This document shows, one piece after another, positions 8,476 to 17,581 of a stretch of 57,042 nucleotides of DNA (the stretch's first letter is position 1; every line of letters starts with the position of its first letter). The position numbers and the translations under genes are program-made. A model generated the notes under the pieces. It made no database searches. It was not told where the DNA came from and saw only the letters and a program-made list of their open reading frames with translations. Origin of the DNA: Devosia sp. (GTDB lineage: Bacteria; Pseudomonadota; Alphaproteobacteria; Rhizobiales; Devosiaceae); contig NZ_JAQGJV010000054.1 in NCBI RefSeq assembly GCF_028290435.1, forward strand, positions 1 to 57,042, in the 5' to 3' direction.

Positions 8476-9645
8476 ATGCCGACCATCAACCTGCCCAATC
8501 CCGACCGTACGATCTCGTCTTATAAACTGTCCGGCACGCCCATCCCTTTCGTCCAGCACAAGGCCAGCGACTTCAATCGCATCGCCTATGCGGCGGCCCA
8601 CGTTGTTGCCGACCCGCTGGCAAACAACGATCCCTGGCTGACCCCCGCCATCGATTGGGACACGACCCTGGCATTCCGCCACCGGCTCTGGGACCTCGGC
8701 CTCGGCGTCGCCGAAGCCATGGATACCGCCCAGCGCGGCATGGGCCTGACCTGGACCGACGCGCAGGAGTTGATCCGCCGCGCCCAGGCCGAAGCGCGCA
8801 CTCGCGATGACGCGTTGATCGCCTATGGGGCGGGCACCGACCATTTGGCGCCGGGACCCGACGTCACCATCGACCAGATTATCCGCGCCTATGAAGAGCA
8901 GGTCGGGTTCGTCGAGGGCGAAGGCGGCCGCGTCATCCTTATGGCCAGCCGCGCGCTGGCTGTGGCGGCGAAGTCCCCCGACGACTATGCCAAGGTCTAT
9001 GGCCGCATCCTGAGCCAGGTGAAGCAGCCCGTGGTGATGCACTGGCTGGGCGAAATGTTCGATCCGGCGCTGGCCGGCTATTGGGGCGATGCGGATCACG
9101 ACAAGGCCATGGATGTCTGCCTCGACGTGATCGCCGCCAATGCGGACAAGGTGGACGGGATCAAGATTTCCCTGCTGTCGGCAGAGAAAGAGATCGCCAT
9201 GCGGCGGCGGCTGCTGGCATCGGTCAAAATGTATACCGGCGACGACTTCAACTATGCCGAGCTGATTGCCGGGGACGACCAGGGCTATTCCCATGCCCTG
9301 CTTGGCATTTTCGACGCCATCGCGCCGGCAGCATCGGCGGGCCTCGCGGCGCTCGGCAAGGGCAATAACAACGAATTCTTCGACCTGCTCGAACCCACCG
9401 TGCCACTGAGCCGGCATATTTTCGCGGCACCGACACGGTTCTACAAAACCGGCGTGGTGTTTCTGGCCTATCTCAATGGCCTGCAGGGCCACTTTTCGAT
9501 GATCGGCGGGCAGCAATCGACCCGCTCGTTACAGCACCTGGCCGAATTGTTCCGGCTGGCCGACAAGGCGCGGGTGCTGGCCGATCCGGACCTTGCGGTG
9601 GCTCGCATGAAGGCGGTCCTGGCTGTACATGGGGTAACGGCATGA
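8476..9645 (+). CDS. DUF993 family protein (dihydrodipicolinate synthase-like aldolase/lyase)
   Basis: A 389-residue protein I recognise as DUF993, annotated in genomes as dihydrodipicolinate synthase family. The fold should be a TIM barrel; K230 in VDGIKIS sits where class I aldolases of this superfamily carry the Schiff-base lysine, so retro-aldol cleavage of a keto-sugar acid is a reasonable guess but not shown. The start ATG follows CGGAGG; upstream in-frame codons lie in repeat A and are not coding. Its stop overlaps the isomerase start by 4 nt (ATGA). No experimentally settled reaction for the family is known to me. Confidence 0.88.
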   Translation: MPTINLPNPDRTISSYKLSGTPIPFVQHKASDFNRIAYAAAHVVADPLANNDPWLTPAIDWDTTLAFRHRLWDLGLGVAEAMDTAQRGMGLTWTDAQELIRRAQAEARTRDDALIAYGAGTDHLAPGPDVTIDQIIRAYEEQVGFVEGEGGRVILMASRALAVAAKSPDDYAKVYGRILSQVKQPVVMHWLGEMFDPALAGYWGDADHDKAMDVCLDVIAANADKVDGIKISLLSAEKEIAMRRRLLASVKMYTGDDFNYAELIAGDDQGYSHALLGIFDAIAPAASAGLAALGKGNNNEFFDLLEPTVPLSRHIFAAPTRFYKTGVVFLAYLNGLQGHFSMIGGQQSTRSLQHLAELFRLADKARVLADPDLAVARMKAVLAVHGVTA

Positions 9646-10460
9646 CCCAGATTTCGCTCAATCTGGCGACGACGCGCGAAGTCTGGGGGTTTAAGGACGC
9701 GGTGGACGGGTGCCTCCGCGCTGGCATCACGGCGATTTCGCCGTGGCGCGATCAGGTCGCCGCCATCGGCTTGGACGAGGCGGCGAGAATCGTTGCGGCC
9801 AATAATCTGCGCGTCACGGGCCTCTGCCGCGGCGGCATGTTTCCCGCCGAGACGACCGAGGGTCGCCAAAAGCAGATCGACGACAATCTGCGCGCCATCG
9901 ACGAGGCGGCGGCGCTGAATGCCGATTGCCTGGTCCTGGTGGTGGGCGGCCTGCCGGGCTCATCCAAGGATATCGTGGGGGCACGGCGCATGGTGACCGA
10001 CGGCATTGCGGCCATGCTGCCGCATGCGCAGGCCTCGGGCATCAAGATTGCCATCGAGCCGCTGCATCCGATGTATGCGGCTGACCGTGCCTGTGTGAAC
10101 ACGATCGATCAGGCGCTGGATATCTGCGAGTTGCTGGGGCCCAATGTGGGCGTCGCCATCGACGTCTATCACGTGTGGTGGGACCCATACCTGGCCGCCG
10201 CGATTGCGCGGGCCGGCCGGTTGAACCGGATTTTCGCGCATCATATCTGCGACTGGCTGGTGCCTACCACCGATATGCTGCTGGATCGCGGCATGATGGG
10301 TGATGGGGTGATCGACCTGCCTGCCATTCGCGCCATGATCGAAGCGGCCGGCTATTCCGGGCCGCAGGAAGTGGAGATTTTCTCCAAGGACAATTGGTGG
10401 AAGCGGCCGGGTGACGAGGTTTTGGCCGTCATCAAGGAGCGCGTGGCGAGCGTCTGCTGA
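9642..10460 (+). CDS. Sugar phosphate isomerase/epimerase-type TIM-barrel protein
   Basis: A 272-residue xylose-isomerase-like (AP endonuclease family 2) barrel. The four expected metal ligands are visible: E139 (IAIEP), D174 (VAIDVYH), H200 (FAHH) and E245 (QEVEIF). Family members act as epimerases, isomerases, dehydratases or beta-eliminases on keto-sugars and inositols. It is translationally coupled to the DUF993 gene and followed by a strong terminator, so it closes the operon. A role on a keto-intermediate made by the oxidoreductases is inferred from context. Confidence 0.9.
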   Translation: MTQISLNLATTREVWGFKDAVDGCLRAGITAISPWRDQVAAIGLDEAARIVAANNLRVTGLCRGGMFPAETTEGRQKQIDDNLRAIDEAAALNADCLVLVVGGLPGSSKDIVGARRMVTDGIAAMLPHAQASGIKIAIEPLHPMYAADRACVNTIDQALDICELLGPNVGVAIDVYHVWWDPYLAAAIARAGRLNRIFAHHICDWLVPTTDMLLDRGMMGDGVIDLPAIRAMIEAAGYSGPQEVEIFSKDNWWKRPGDEVLAVIKERVASVC

Positions 10461-10482
10461 ACGGCACACGACGCAGAGCAAA

Positions 10483-10516
10483 AAAAGGACCCCCGGACAG
10501 CTCCGGGGGTCCTTTT
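10483..10516. terminator. Bidirectional intrinsic terminator
   Basis: A 15-bp stem (AAAAGGACCCCCGGA and its complement) with a CAGC loop. The stem is flanked by A- and T-runs, so it can end the isomerase operon on the plus strand and the convergent periplasmic-protein gene on the minus strand. Confidence 0.9.
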
Positions 10517-10536
10517 GGCAATACGGAACCGAGCGT

Positions 10537-10986
10537 CTACGACGCGCGGTTATAGGCCAGGGTCTTGCACAGCACCGCGGCGCGGCACCCCTGAATATCG
10601 ACAGTGTCGGGACCGGTCTGGGTCACGGTCGCGTCGGCACTGATGCCACCGGCGGTTAGCGAGCCCTTCCATTCACTGGGGCCGGTCTGTTTTGCCTGCA
10701 TCACCTGCTTGCCGACAAAGGCAAGGTTTTCTTCCGTGGCCGATTCGCCCTTCAGAGTGGCCAGCACGGCGCAAAGGTCGGTGCCGGAATCACCGCAGAG
10801 TGAAAATTCAAACGACGTACCGAACTCGTCGACAAACGTGCCAGTGGGACCGGCTGCCTGTGCGGCGGCAGGAGCTTCGGCTGCGGGAGCGGCTGGCGCA
10901 GGCGCCGCGGCGTCCTGAGCATAGGTCGGCAAAGCCGTGGCCGCAAACAGCAGGCCGATAGACAAAGTCTTGGTAAGGGTATGCAT
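10537..10986 (-). CDS. Small secreted or periplasmic protein of unknown function
   Basis: 149 residues with a clear Sec signal peptide ending near TYA-QDA (residue 21 or so), then a linker of about 25 residues made mostly of Ala and Pro, then a globular part of about 100 residues with four cysteines (CGDSGTDLC, GC and LC). The end GCRAAVLCKTLAYNR is faintly reminiscent of DUF2147, but the protein is too short for a firm call. The start is set by GGAG 7 nt upstream; two in-frame upstream ATGs lack one. It is convergent with the DUF993 operon. Confidence 0.75.
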   Translation of the reverse strand: MHTLTKTLSIGLLFAATALPTYAQDAAAPAPAAPAAEAPAAAQAAGPTGTFVDEFGTSFEFSLCGDSGTDLCAVLATLKGESATEENLAFVGKQVMQAKQTGPSEWKGSLTAGGISADATVTQTGPDTVDIQGCRAAVLCKTLAYNRAS

Positions 10987-11094
10987 GGGATGCTCCATTC
11001 TGTAACAACGCCCGCCCCACGCAGTCGTTTTGATTATTGACGGAGCCAAACGCGCCTTCTCCCGATGCGGTTGCGTCGGCGCGACAAACTGTCG

Positions 11095-12291
11095 TCAACG
11101 GCGGAACGTGGCAGCGATCTCGATATGCGTGGAATGGACAAATTGGTCCACCGCAACGAGGTTTTCCATTCCATAGCCGCCGCCGATCAAAATTGCGGCA
11201 TCGCGGGCAAAGGTCTTGGCATCGCAGGCGACCATGATGATGGTCTTGACCTTGGACATGGAGAGCTGTTCGACCTGGGCCTGCGCCCCGGCCCGGGGCG
11301 GATCGAGCACCACGGCGTCGAAAGCGTCGAGTTCGTAGCGGGTTAAAGGTTCGCGGAACAGATCGCGCGGCCTGGCGGTGATTTCGCGCAGGTTTTTAGT
11401 GAAGCGGCGGGCCTTGTCGAGCGCCAGAATGCCGGCCTTGTCGTTGTCAGCGGCATAGACCGGGCGCGTTTCGGCAAGCCGTAGCGCAAAGGGCCCGACG
11501 CCGCAGAACAGGTCGGCCACGGCCTTGGATTTGCCGGCGGCCTCGGCGACGTAATCGGCCAGGATGGTTTCGGCAGCGGCGGTGGCCTGCAAAAAACTGC
11601 CGATCGGCAGTTCGACGCGGGCGCGGCCCATTTCCACGATCGGCTGCTGCGCCTGCAGCACCATTTCGCCGTTTAGGGCCAGCCGGGCCAGCTTGAAACG
11701 ACCCATCAAGGGCATCAGCCGCTCGGCGCGGGCCTGCTTCTTTTCGGTGCGCACGGCAACGTCAAGCCCGGTCAGGGTCGCGGTGAAGGCAATATCGGCC
11801 TCGCCGATGGCCAGCATGACGGCACGAGCGATTTCCGGCGCGCGCGCGAGGCCGGGCACGAGGATGGGGCAGGCATCGAGGTCATGAACCTGATGGCTGC
11901 GCAGGCGCATATAGCCCGAGCCCTCCTTGCGCGCGTGCATGGTGGCGCGGCGACGGCCATTGCCGGAAGCGTCGATAAAGCGCCCGACCTTGGCGTCGAT
12001 CCCGGCGAAGTGCAGCGGGGTTTCGACCAGTGCGGTCTTGAACGCCTCGTAGCTGGGGCGATCCATGTGCTGCAACTGGCAGCCGCCGCAGGCCCCAAAA
12101 TGGGGGCAGAATGGCTCAATGCGATTGGGAGACGGCGTGGTCAAGGACACGAGTGTCCCGCGACCGCCTTCCGCATCGAGTTCAATGACCTCGCCCGGCA
12201 GGGCCAGCGGCACATAGACCTTCCGGCCGTCAATCTCGGCGACACCCTCGCCCTTTTGGCCAAGGCTGGTGATGGTGGCGGTGAAGGTCAT
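11095..12291 (-). CDS. Class I SAM-dependent 23S rRNA/tRNA uracil-C5 methyltransferase (RumA/TrmA type)
   Basis: 398 residues. An N-terminal TRAM-like domain (about 1-55) is followed by Fe-S cluster cysteines C62, C68, C71 and C141 (CX5CX2C plus a distant Cys), as in RlmD. The SAM-binding region contains DLFCGVGPFAL, and the end carries DPPRAG and VACDAKTFARD with the likely catalytic cysteine in place of the usual SCNP. The family methylates U747/U1939 of 23S rRNA or U54 of tRNA; which target applies cannot be decided here. Cytoplasmic, apparently monocistronic. Confidence 0.92.
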   Translation of the reverse strand: MTFTATITSLGQKGEGVAEIDGRKVYVPLALPGEVIELDAEGGRGTLVSLTTPSPNRIEPFCPHFGACGGCQLQHMDRPSYEAFKTALVETPLHFAGIDAKVGRFIDASGNGRRRATMHARKEGSGYMRLRSHQVHDLDACPILVPGLARAPEIARAVMLAIGEADIAFTATLTGLDVAVRTEKKQARAERLMPLMGRFKLARLALNGEMVLQAQQPIVEMGRARVELPIGSFLQATAAAETILADYVAEAAGKSKAVADLFCGVGPFALRLAETRPVYAADNDKAGILALDKARRFTKNLREITARPRDLFREPLTRYELDAFDAVVLDPPRAGAQAQVEQLSMSKVKTIIMVACDAKTFARDAAILIGGGYGMENLVAVDQFVHSTHIEIAATFRR

Positions 12292-12369
12292 GAGGATCCG
12301 GGGCTTGCTGAAGGGGTTCAGTAGCCGGACGGGGCCGATGGGGCAAGGGTAGAGGGCAACCGGCCGCCG

Positions 12370-15288
12370 TCAGGCGACCGGGCGGCTCACATATTCCAGC
12401 AGGCTCGCTAGCCCCACAAAGGGGATGCCGGCCTGTTCGCTCAGCCCCGACGCGCATGTGGATACCGTCGACACACCAAGCGTACAGGATGCAGGTATGT
12501 CCTGCCGGACGAATCTTGTGGCGTGCTCATTCAGTTCGGGAATGAACAGGCCCTTGTCACCCGCGTAACCGCAGCAGGTGACGGAGGAGAGCACGGCGAT
12601 TTCGGTGGCGCAGGCACGGGCGATGGTTTCGGTGGCGGGCTGTTCCTTGAGGCGCTGCGCCGAACAGTTGTGATGCACAGCGACCACCGCTAGCGGCTGG
12701 GTGATGGTCAAGCGCGGCAGGATGTGGGTGACGAGGAATTCGGCGGAATCCAGCACCGGGGCGGTGCCGGGAAATTCGCGCAGGTGCTTGGCGCAGGTCG
12801 AGGCATCGGTGACGACGGGGACGCTGCCATCGCCGGAGAGCGCATCGAGCTGGGTCTTGAGCGCAGTACCGACGCTGGCGGCCTGCTCGGGAAAACCCTT
12901 GGACTGGAAGGGCTGGCCGCAGCATTGGCCATTCAGATGCTCGGGCATGACGGCGTCGAAACCGGCGCGCTCCAGCAGAGCCAGCATGGCGTCGGGAACC
13001 GACAACAGATCGTAGTCCGACTTGGTCGCACCGAACATGCGGGTGGCACAGGAGGGGAAATAGACAATGCGTGGCCGGCCCGACAACGCGACCGGCACGG
13101 GGAAGCCGGTGGTCTTGGGGTCTTGGCGATCCACTGGAAGCGTCGGCGCGCCCGGGCCAGGCTTCAGGGCCTTATAAATGCGCGGAACACGCTTGCCGGT
13201 GAGACGGCGGGCGGTTTCGGTGACAGATTCGACCACGGGAGCGGAAACCACGGACTTGGCCATGTTGGCGAGGCCAACGCCGCCGCGCATCGCGCTTTCG
13301 ATACTGCCTGTATGTTTGGCGGCAAAGCCGGCGACGCCGCGCGCAAAATCGCCGCGACGTTCGGTGCGCTGGCCGATGATCATGGTGCCGGTTTCGATGC
13401 CGACGGGGCAGCGCAGGGAACAGAGATTGCACGCGGCGCAGGTATCGAGGCCGGCATATTGAAAATCGTCGTCGAGCCGCTTGAGCAAGGTGGGATCTTC
13501 GCCGCTGCGGCGCAAGCGAGCCCGTTCGCGGGTGACGGCGATGCGCTGACGGGGCGAGAGGGTCATCTGGTGGCTGGGGCAGGCCGGCTCGCAGAAGCCG
13601 CATTCGATGCACAGATCGACCAGGTCGTCGGCCAGCGGCATGACCTTGAGATGCTTGATGTGAATTTTGTCATCGGCGTTCAGCAGCACGCCGGGATTGA
13701 GCAGGTTTTCGGGATCGAACAGAGCCTTGATGCGATGCATCAGCCCATAGGCCTTGCTTCCCCATTCGGCTTCGACGAAGGGGGCGATGGCGCGGCCGGT
13801 GCCGTGTTCGGCCTTGAGACTGCCGCCATAGCGAATCGAGACCAGGTCCGACAAGGCCTTGGAGAACATATCAAATTTGTGGGCAGCGTCGGGTTTCGAG
13901 AAATCGTCGCTCATCTGGAAATGCAGGTTTCCGGCGAGAGCGTGGCCGAAGATGATGGCGTCGTCATAACCGTGATCGTCGAGCAGAGCGCGCATGTCGA
14001 GCACGAATTCTGCCAGCCGCTCGATCGGCGCGGCGACGTCTTCGGTCAGCATCGAGGTGCCCTTAGGGCGAGCGGCGCCACCCGAGGCGAAGAAGCCTTT
14101 GCGGATATCCCAGAGCGCGTGGGAGCGGTGCTCGTCGGTGGAGAAATCGATGTGGGTGGCGCCCTCTGAGGCCAGGAGCGCAACGGCCTTGGCGACTTCG
14201 GCCTCGAGCGTCGTGGCGTCGGGCGCGGTGACGTCGATGAGCACGGCGGGGGAATTGTCGGTGAGGTAGGGGCGCAGCGGCGCGAGCGGATCGAGGTGTT
14301 CCACCGTGGCCAGGGCGCGGCGTTCGATATATTCGGCGGCAGTAACGCCGGTGGTGACGTGAACGCCGTTATTGGCCAGCTTGATGATGGCGCGACCGGC
14401 CGATTGCGGATCGGGGAACGGCACCAAGGCGGTGGACTTGAAGGGGTGCTCGGGGACGGTGTTGTAGGTGACCTCGGAGACGAAGCCGAGGGTGCCTTCG
14501 GAACCGACCATGAGGTGGATCAGGATATCGAGAGGGTCGTGATAATCGACCAGCGCATTGAGCGAATAGCCGACGGTGTTCTTGATCTTGTACTTTTTGC
14601 GGATCAGCGCGACCAGGTCGGGATCGGCCATCACCTCGTGATGGAGGGTATGGAGGCCCTCGAGCATGGCGGCGTGCGTGGCGCGGAACTCTGCGCGCGA
14701 GGCCTCGTCGCCACTATCCAGCATGGTGCCGTCGGTGAGGACGATCCGCAGGCGGGCCATGGTGTGATAGGTGTTCTGGGCGACGCCGCAACACATGCCG
14801 GACGAATTGTTGTTGACCACGCCGCCGATCTTGCAAGTGGCCTGCGACGCGGGATCGGGCCCGATCTTGCGGTCGAATTTTTTCAGCGCCGCATTGGCGT
14901 TGGCGACGATGATCGCCGGCCCCAGCGTGATCTGATCGGCGCCGGGATGGATGCGCATGGTGCGCCAGCCATCGCCCAGCACAGCGAGGACGCCATCGGT
15001 GACGGCCTGCCCCGACAGGGACGTGCCGGCTGCCCGGAAGGTGATCGGCAGCTTTTCGGCGCGGGCGGCAGCCATGACGGCGCGCACATCGTCCTCGGAA
15101 TTGATGAACACCACCGCGGCTGGAATCAGCCGGTAGGATGACGCATCGCCGGACCAGGCATAGGTCATCAGCGGGTCAGTCATCATCTTATTGGCGGCGA
15201 TGACGCCCTTGAGCCGGGCGACGAGGCGTTCGCCGGCGGCCTGGCGGTCGAGAAGCTGGGGCGGCGCGATTTCGATGGTGTCTTGCAT
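12370..15288 (-). CDS. FAD-binding and [4Fe-4S] dehydrogenase (D-lactate/glycolate/2-hydroxyacid type, YdiJ-like)
   Basis: A 972-residue fusion. Residues of about 50-220 are the FAD_binding_4 domain (VFINSEDDVRAVMAAA, then RAAGTSLSGQAV), followed by the FAD-oxidase C-terminal domain. Two ferredoxin-like motifs come next, CIECGFCEPACP near 563 and CAACNLCSLRCPVG near 613. The last third is a cysteine-rich CCG region (CCGQPF, HHNCSAQRL, VTCCGYAGDKG). This arrangement fits membrane-associated respiratory oxidation of a D-2-hydroxyacid. Substrate choice among D-lactate, glycolate and D-2-hydroxyglutarate is open. The gene stands alone. Confidence 0.92.
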   Translation of the reverse strand: MQDTIEIAPPQLLDRQAAGERLVARLKGVIAANKMMTDPLMTYAWSGDASSYRLIPAAVVFINSEDDVRAVMAAARAEKLPITFRAAGTSLSGQAVTDGVLAVLGDGWRTMRIHPGADQITLGPAIIVANANAALKKFDRKIGPDPASQATCKIGGVVNNNSSGMCCGVAQNTYHTMARLRIVLTDGTMLDSGDEASRAEFRATHAAMLEGLHTLHHEVMADPDLVALIRKKYKIKNTVGYSLNALVDYHDPLDILIHLMVGSEGTLGFVSEVTYNTVPEHPFKSTALVPFPDPQSAGRAIIKLANNGVHVTTGVTAAEYIERRALATVEHLDPLAPLRPYLTDNSPAVLIDVTAPDATTLEAEVAKAVALLASEGATHIDFSTDEHRSHALWDIRKGFFASGGAARPKGTSMLTEDVAAPIERLAEFVLDMRALLDDHGYDDAIIFGHALAGNLHFQMSDDFSKPDAAHKFDMFSKALSDLVSIRYGGSLKAEHGTGRAIAPFVEAEWGSKAYGLMHRIKALFDPENLLNPGVLLNADDKIHIKHLKVMPLADDLVDLCIECGFCEPACPSHQMTLSPRQRIAVTRERARLRRSGEDPTLLKRLDDDFQYAGLDTCAACNLCSLRCPVGIETGTMIIGQRTERRGDFARGVAGFAAKHTGSIESAMRGGVGLANMAKSVVSAPVVESVTETARRLTGKRVPRIYKALKPGPGAPTLPVDRQDPKTTGFPVPVALSGRPRIVYFPSCATRMFGATKSDYDLLSVPDAMLALLERAGFDAVMPEHLNGQCCGQPFQSKGFPEQAASVGTALKTQLDALSGDGSVPVVTDASTCAKHLREFPGTAPVLDSAEFLVTHILPRLTITQPLAVVAVHHNCSAQRLKEQPATETIARACATEIAVLSSVTCCGYAGDKGLFIPELNEHATRFVRQDIPASCTLGVSTVSTCASGLSEQAGIPFVGLASLLEYVSRPVA

Positions 15289-15346
15289 GGCGTCGGTACT
15301 AACATGTTAGTTGGCCCGACGCCAAGCTGAATGCGTTACTGCGTCA

Positions 15347-17314
15347 CTAAAGACCGATCATATCGAGGGGCGGGCCGGGGAATTTCGAGAATTCGGCAAG
15401 CTTGGCCTTATCGCCCAGGAGTTCGCTGACGGCGCGGGCGGCCTGGTCCATGGCGGAATGAGCATAGGCGTAAGCGCCGGCATCGGAATTGGCGATGGCG
15501 ATGCGGCCCCAGCCCTTTCGTGACGCCTCGATGGGGAGGGGGCCATCGGGCCAATACTGGTCCCAAGGGCGCATATATTCGAGGGCGTAGCCGTGGCTCC
15601 AGCGATTGCAGGTGATGGCCTCGATATCGGTAGCGGCATCGAAACCGCCCGCCTTGAGGGCGCGATCCAGCATGTCGCGGATTTCAAATTCCATCTGCTC
15701 GAAAGTCAGGTCCATCAGGCTATAGCGGCCGGCGGTGGCCTGATCACGGGCGCCCAGGGCCGGATCGGGGGTGACGACGACCTTGGAGATGTGCAGCAGC
15801 ACCGGATCGTCGGGCTTATCGGCGAAGGCGTAATCGCCCATGGTGACCGGCATATCGATATTGGCGCCATCCCAGAAGCCCGAGGGGCATTCAAAACTGT
15901 CGATGCCCAGCTTGGCGAAAGCCTGCCAGTTCTTGAGCTGCACATTGGTATAGATCAGCGGCACCTTGACCTGATCGTTGAGGGCCTCGACCTGCGCGGC
16001 CGGCAATTCGCTGGTGATGTGGGGAATGACGCGGTGCCAGCAGGCCAACACCACATTGGCGCCGGTGACGGTTTTGAGCGCGCCGTTATCGACATAGGTC
16101 AGGATGACATTGGTGGCCTCAGTTGGCGGGCCATCATGGGCGACGCGGACCACCGAGGCGTTGAGGCGCAGGCGGGTGGGATTTTCGGGATTATCGAGAG
16201 CGCCGTAATCGAGCTGGGCGGTGACGAGGTCCTCCATCGTGGTGCCGGGCACGGCAGCAGGCACCAAAGCACGGACCAGCGCACGGGCGACGCCGCCATT
16301 GCCGTCGGGGAAATGATAGATGTAGTCGTCCGGATCGGTCAGCACGAGGCGGCCGGAGGGGCTCATGGTTTTATAGGGCACTTCCCCAAGGTCCATGCCG
16401 TCGAAGCCGGGATTGCCATTGCCCCAGGCATCGAGCGCCGTGGTGGCTTCGACACCGACGCCGAAATAGGCGCCGGTGGAGGCCTGGAAATAGGCGATGA
16501 GTTGCGGATCGTAGCCGCAGGTCTTGGTCAGGAAATCGGCATAGGTGGTCTTGGACAGAACCTCGAATTTTTCATCGCGTGATTTGCCGGGGAGATAATC
16601 GGGCGGGGAATCAATCAGCTCGATGAGGTTCGTTTTGGCTTTATCGTTGAGCGGCGTCTGGGGCACCCAATCGGCGGCCAGCTCGGTGGTTTTGACCAGG
16701 GTGTCGGCGCCGAACACTTCCTTGCGGAAGAACACCGATTCCCCGAGGCTGCGGTCTTCGGACCAGGACTGGTCGTAATAGTCGTTGAACTTTTCGGTAT
16801 CGATGCCGATGTCGACCAAGAGCTGTTTGACCAGCGGGGAAAAGTAGCTCGGCGTCTGCAGCGATTCCGAACCGCCATAGCCGATCAGTTTTTTGCCGTT
16901 GGAGGCGGTGAATTCGTTGCGGCGGGCATGGCCGCCGAAATCATCGTTGTTTTCGAGGATGAGGATTTTGGCGTCTGGCTGCTGCTGGCGCCACAGCACG
17001 GCCGCGGCGAGGCCCGAAATGCCGCCGCCGACCACGACGAGGTCGTAGTGCTCGCCGGAGTCTTCGGGCTTGGGGGCGGTGTCCCAGAAGGTGCCGTCGC
17101 GTACGGCGTGCATGATGTCCATGGCCTTGGGGCTATGGCCGCGCAGGCCGGTCAGCGCTGGTGGATAGGGCACCGGAGTGACGGCATGGGCGATACCGGG
17201 CAGCAACGTCGTGGCCGCAGCGCCAGCGACGGTGAGGGCGACGCCATTGAGAAAATCGCGGCGGGTAATAGCCCGATCCATGCCCAGCGCCTTGGCGCGA
17301 TCCGAAAGGCTCAT
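15347..17314 (-). CDS. FAD-dependent amine oxidoreductase, spermidine dehydrogenase-like, Tat-exported
   Basis: 655 residues with a twin-arginine signal (ITRRDFLNGVAL, R18-R19, ending near IAHA) and a Rossmann FAD motif VVGGGISGLAAA at 95-105 followed by a DDFGGHARRNEF stretch. The early sequence (YPPALTGLRG, HAVRDGTFWD) and the length match what I know of SpdH-like periplasmic spermidine dehydrogenases, which split spermidine with FAD and haem b. It would act in the periplasm. The call rests on remembered family features; genome annotations often say only NAD(P)-binding protein. A PadR gene lies upstream on the same strand but across a repeat element. Confidence 0.8.
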   Translation of the reverse strand: MSLSDRAKALGMDRAITRRDFLNGVALTVAGAAATTLLPGIAHAVTPVPYPPALTGLRGHSPKAMDIMHAVRDGTFWDTAPKPEDSGEHYDLVVVGGGISGLAAAVLWRQQQPDAKILILENNDDFGGHARRNEFTASNGKKLIGYGGSESLQTPSYFSPLVKQLLVDIGIDTEKFNDYYDQSWSEDRSLGESVFFRKEVFGADTLVKTTELAADWVPQTPLNDKAKTNLIELIDSPPDYLPGKSRDEKFEVLSKTTYADFLTKTCGYDPQLIAYFQASTGAYFGVGVEATTALDAWGNGNPGFDGMDLGEVPYKTMSPSGRLVLTDPDDYIYHFPDGNGGVARALVRALVPAAVPGTTMEDLVTAQLDYGALDNPENPTRLRLNASVVRVAHDGPPTEATNVILTYVDNGALKTVTGANVVLACWHRVIPHITSELPAAQVEALNDQVKVPLIYTNVQLKNWQAFAKLGIDSFECPSGFWDGANIDMPVTMGDYAFADKPDDPVLLHISKVVVTPDPALGARDQATAGRYSLMDLTFEQMEFEIRDMLDRALKAGGFDAATDIEAITCNRWSHGYALEYMRPWDQYWPDGPLPIEASRKGWGRIAIANSDAGAYAYAHSAMDQAARAVSELLGDKAKLAEFSKFPGPPLDMIGL

Positions 17315-17414
17315 GCAGCTTCTCCCTCAACGAGTTGCCAGTGGCAAGGAGGAGAACATGGCGGGAATTTTGAGGGGTGGCAATGCGGGGGCGGGCTTGA
17401 AGCAATAGCAAACT

Positions 17415-17545
17415 CGGTGTCATCCCGGGGCAGGCCGGGGCCCATCCCGAGATTATTCAACCCACCGCAAGGTCGCAAAGCATGACCACCTTGCGGCTGT
17501 GGGGGAATCTCGAGTTGGGTCCCGGCCTGCGCCGGGATGACACCG
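17415..17545. repeat. Intergenic inverted repeat, family F copy 1
   Basis: Outer arms CGGTGTCATCCCGG and CCGGGATGACACCG enclose a second inverted pair, CCGCAAGGTCG and CCACCTTGCGG, in which the 7-nt core CCGCAAG/CTTGCGG is shared. The other copy is at 56708-56848. It separates the Tat flavoprotein gene from padR. Confidence 0.85.
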
Positions 17546-17581
17546 TTTTTGGGGAGGCGTCCTCGTTCGATTAGAGCGCTC

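Noticed and set aside
7185..8498. 437-codon open frame on the minus strand
   Set aside because: Antisense to the third oxidoreductase and running into repeat A. No domain is recognisable, whereas the plus-strand product is a clear Gfo/Idh protein.
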